From NCBI GenBank assembly GCA_011773515.1, contig WVXK01000007.1, forward strand, positions 30,500 to 66,332: a DNA stretch of 35,833 bases. Reading direction: 5' to 3'. Shown piece after piece: positions 33,792-35,833 of this stretch (positions are counted from its first letter, which is position 1; the number at the start of each line of letters is the position of its first letter). The translations under genes were made by a program, and so were the position numbers. Under the pieces are notes generated by a model that was not told where the DNA came from, did no database searches, and saw only the letters and a program-made list of their open reading frames with translations. Source of the DNA: Deltaproteobacteria bacterium (GTDB taxonomy: Bacteria > Desulfobacterota > Deferrimicrobia > J040).

Positions 33792-35057
33792 ATGAAGAAA
33801 ACAGCCCGGGTTCTGACCATGCTCGTCATTATCGGCTCCCTGATAAGTTTCGCCTTTGCCGGTGATACCCTCGATGAGGTGAAAAAGAAGGGGGTCCTCG
33901 TTGTTGGAGTGAAGTTCTTTACGCCGCCCTTCGGGTTCATCGACATGGATTCGGGTGAGGTCGTGGGTTATGACGTCGACTTCGCAAGGGCAATTGCGGA
34001 GAGGCTCGGTGTTACGCTCAAGCTCAAACCCGTTACCTCTGAGAACCGGATCTCGAGACTCATCGATAAAGAGGTCGACTTGATCGCCGCGACGATGACC
34101 AGGACCGCTGACAGGGAGCGAATCATCGATTTCAGCCGCACCTACTTTCTCACCGGCCAGTCCTTCCTGGTGAAGAAAGGTTCGGCCGGTTCCCTGAAAG
34201 ACCTCGAAAAGAAGAGGATCGGGACGGCAAAAGGGTCGACCTCCGAGCTGAACGCGAAAGATGCGCTGCCCGGCGCTACCATCCTCACTTTCGAGGACTA
34301 TTTTCAGGCCGGCCAGGCCCTGCTGAAAGGGGAGGTGGATGCCGTGACGACTGATGAGCCGATACTGGTTAGCATACTCGGAAAACTCCCTCCCGGGGAG
34401 TTCGAGATCCTCCCCGTGCGCATTTCAGAGGAACCCTACGGTCTCGGGATCAGAAAGGGGGAGACGCAGTTTTTGGATTTCGTAAACAGCGTGCTCCTCG
34501 ATTTGGAAAAAAGCGGCGAAGGGGGGAATATTTCCAGGAAGTGGTTTACACCGAAAGCGCCAGAGGCTGAACGGGCAGGGGGGGTGGTTGTCCGCAAGAC
34601 GGGGGTCGATTCACGGGTTCTCGTTATGCCCCTCAAGGGTGTCTTCGAAAAGGATGCAGATGTCTCGGTATACGACCCCCGGGGGAACATGGTTGCAACG
34701 GGGAAGGTGGTGAACGTCTATTCGGATGAGATCTACGTGGACGTGGAAAAGGCCAAGGCTGTTGCCGTGGCCCCCGGGTTCGTCGTGGGCATGAACGTTA
34801 CCGACGAAGAGGCCAGGGACATTATTTTGAAGAGGCAGGATCTGCTGAAATCGGTAACCGAGGAGATAGGCAGGGAAAAAGAGTCACTGCAGGCGGAGCT
34901 GAAGAAAGAGACGGAAGAGGATAAGAAACAGAGGGAAGAGATCTACAAGAAGCAGATGGAGTCGGAAAAGAGGAGGATGGAGTTGCAGTACCAGTATGAC
35001 CGGGATCGATACTACTATTACTACGACGACCGGTACTACCGGTATCGGCGCAGGTAG
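33792..35057 (+). CDS. Solute-binding protein (family 3) with coiled-coil and Tyr/Arg-rich tail
   Basis: A 421-residue protein. The signal peptide ends at AFA-23. The family-3 binding domain is about 25-255: VLVVGVKFFTPPFGFID, GYDVDFARAIAERLG, DLIAATMTRTADRERIIDFS with the ligand-binding Thr/Arg residues, GTAKGSTSELN and AVTTDEP. Normal family members end here. This one continues with a small beta domain at about 264-335 (VYDPRGNMVATGKVVNV, then EIYVDV), a charged coiled coil at about 340-395, and a tail of Tyr, Asp and Arg (YYYYYDDRYYRYRRR). No transporter genes are adjacent. Such a tail could bind the cell wall, a partner or a membrane surface; this is inference. It is followed by a lipoprotein gene after 44 bases. 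Confidence 0.85.
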   Translation: MKKTARVLTMLVIIGSLISFAFAGDTLDEVKKKGVLVVGVKFFTPPFGFIDMDSGEVVGYDVDFARAIAERLGVTLKLKPVTSENRISRLIDKEVDLIAATMTRTADRERIIDFSRTYFLTGQSFLVKKGSAGSLKDLEKKRIGTAKGSTSELNAKDALPGATILTFEDYFQAGQALLKGEVDAVTTDEPILVSILGKLPPGEFEILPVRISEEPYGLGIRKGETQFLDFVNSVLLDLEKSGEGGNISRKWFTPKAPEAERAGGVVVRKTGVDSRVLVMPLKGVFEKDADVSVYDPRGNMVATGKVVNVYSDEIYVDVEKAKAVAVAPGFVVGMNVTDEEARDIILKRQDLLKSVTEEIGREKESLQAELKKETEEDKKQREEIYKKQMESEKRRMELQYQYDRDRYYYYYDDRYYRYRRR

Positions 35058-35101
35058 GAAGCTCCCGGCAAACAGGACAACCCTTAATGGAGGAATGTCC
35101 C

Positions 35102-35770
35102 ATGATAAAACCGCGGAGGCTCCTTGTGGCGGTGGCAATCGTCCTATCCCTTGCAGGGGCGGCTGGTTGCGCCTCGCATCAGAGGTCCTACTCCGGGTTC
35201 CTTGAGGAATATCCCCCCTTCAGAAAGGGGCCCGAAGGCGGTGCCGACCTCGTCTACATCAGGGAAGGGACCGATTTTAAAAAGTATACCAAGGTCATGG
35301 TGGACCATGTGGTCTTCTGGTTGAAGAAGGATGCCGATTACCGGGGTATCCACCCCGACGAGATGGCGGAGCTCTCCAACGCTTTCCACCGGGCACTGGT
35401 GGATGCCCTTGGGAATGCATACCCCCTCGTCGAGGAACCGGGCCCCGACGTTTTCAGGCTTCGTATAGCCGTCACCGACGTGGTGGCGAGCAAACCCGGG
35501 GTAGACAGCGTTTCAACGATCATGCCCGTCGGCCTGGCTATCACCACCATAAAAAAGGGTTCTGCGGGAAAAAGCGCGGGTGTAGGAGAGGCATCCATGG
35601 AGGCGGAGATCCTCGACTCCCTGACAGGTGAGCGGCTCGCGGCGGCGATCGATAGGAAAGCCGGGGGAAAGCTTGAGGGCATGACCAAGTGGGGTGCCGC
35701 CGAGGGGGCCTTCCGGTTCTGGGCCGGCAGGCTTCGGAAGTGGCTGGATGAGCAGCACGGTTTTAAGTAG
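35102..35770 (+). CDS. DUF3313-family lipoprotein
   Basis: A 222-residue protein whose signal peptide ends in LAGAAGC (lipobox Cys about residue 23). The mature part follows the DUF3313 pattern: SGFLEEYPPFRKGPEGGADLVYI, a KKYTKVMVDHVVFW strand, DEMAELSNAFHRALVDAL, FRLRIAVTDVV, and a late ASMEAEILDSLTGERLAAAID strand. The function of this outer-membrane-type lipoprotein family is not known. I prefer the ATG at 35102, with GGAGGA seven bases upstream, over the in-frame ATG at 35087. It is probably co-transcribed with the solute-binding gene. Confidence 0.82.
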   Translation: MIKPRRLLVAVAIVLSLAGAAGCASHQRSYSGFLEEYPPFRKGPEGGADLVYIREGTDFKKYTKVMVDHVVFWLKKDADYRGIHPDEMAELSNAFHRALVDALGNAYPLVEEPGPDVFRLRIAVTDVVASKPGVDSVSTIMPVGLAITTIKKGSAGKSAGVGEASMEAEILDSLTGERLAAAIDRKAGGKLEGMTKWGAAEGAFRFWAGRLRKWLDEQHGFK

Positions 35771-35799
35771 GAGGGAGAATATATAAACCGTGGCAATTC

Positions 35800-35826
35800 G
35801 GAATGCGGAATGCGGAATGCGGAATG
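35800..35826. repeat. Heptanucleotide tandem repeat GGAATGC
   Basis: Nearly four units of GGAATGC in a row (35800-35806, 35807-35813, 35814-35820, and a partial unit 35821-35826), just after the DUF3313 gene. The window ends in it, so its true length is unknown. Confidence 0.85.
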
Positions 35827-35833
35827 AAAACAG

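Noticed and set aside
1-35833. Search for CRISPR arrays, tRNA, rRNA, transposases and integrases
   Set aside because: No regularly spaced repeats, no cloverleaf or rRNA-like stretch noticed, and no transposase or integrase motif in any frame examined.

Overview
This window reads as a chromosomal segment of a Gram-negative bacterium. It has a TamA/TamB outer-membrane assembly pair, a FadL-type porin and several lipoproteins with lipoboxes. GC-rich codon use, GTG starts, AGGAGG ribosome sites and the mix of gene types fit a member of the former Deltaproteobacteria (Desulfobacterota-like). That placement is an inference from gene content, not a proven assignment. I see no rRNA, tRNA, CRISPR array, insertion sequence or phage gene.

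Layout. (a) 59-1841: an orphan family-3 solute-binding lipoprotein on the + strand lies between two minus-strand genes of the surface-adhesin-E type; the second of these looks damaged. (b) 2009-10976: a one-direction cluster of a membrane-anchored parvulin isomerase, a HupE/UreJ-type permease, three paralogous secreted DUF3604 (PHP-like) metallohydrolases and a secreted protein made of two copies of an unrecognised domain. This is the best candidate for an undescribed system: exported metal-dependent hydrolases with their own foldase and possible metal channel. (c) 11187-18376: a sugar operon of beta-phosphoglucomutase-type HAD enzyme, GH65 disaccharide phosphorylase, pyruvate kinase, class II fructose-bisphosphate aldolase and 6-phosphofructokinase. 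It would link phosphorolysis of an alpha-glucosyl disaccharide to lower glycolysis; phosphoglucose isomerase is not present here. (d) 18604-19233: a LysE-type exporter.

(e) 19258-27199: a stretch with several broken genes. It has an ABC ATPase/permease remnant, an intact FadL-family porin, a ZnuA-like binding-protein pseudogene, three small exported proteins, a short C-terminal remnant, an intact NhaA antiporter with an alkylsulfatase fragment directly upstream, and a pseudogene of a secreted 'transporter/neuromedin-U-like' family. In-frame stops and deletions, not only homopolymer slips, point to real decay. (f) 27217-32729 minus: tamA-tamB with an ATGA overlap. (g) 33093-35770: an alanine/glutamate/lysine-rich coiled-coil protein, then divergently a solute-binding protein with an unusual coiled-coil and Tyr/Arg-rich tail and a DUF3313 lipoprotein. 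The window ends in a heptanucleotide tandem repeat.

How it works together: most products are envelope proteins (periplasmic binding proteins, lipoproteins, porins, assembly factors). The exception is the cytoplasmic sugar operon. The DUF3604 block and the sugar operon are the two intact functional modules; the region between 19 and 27 kb is being lost.
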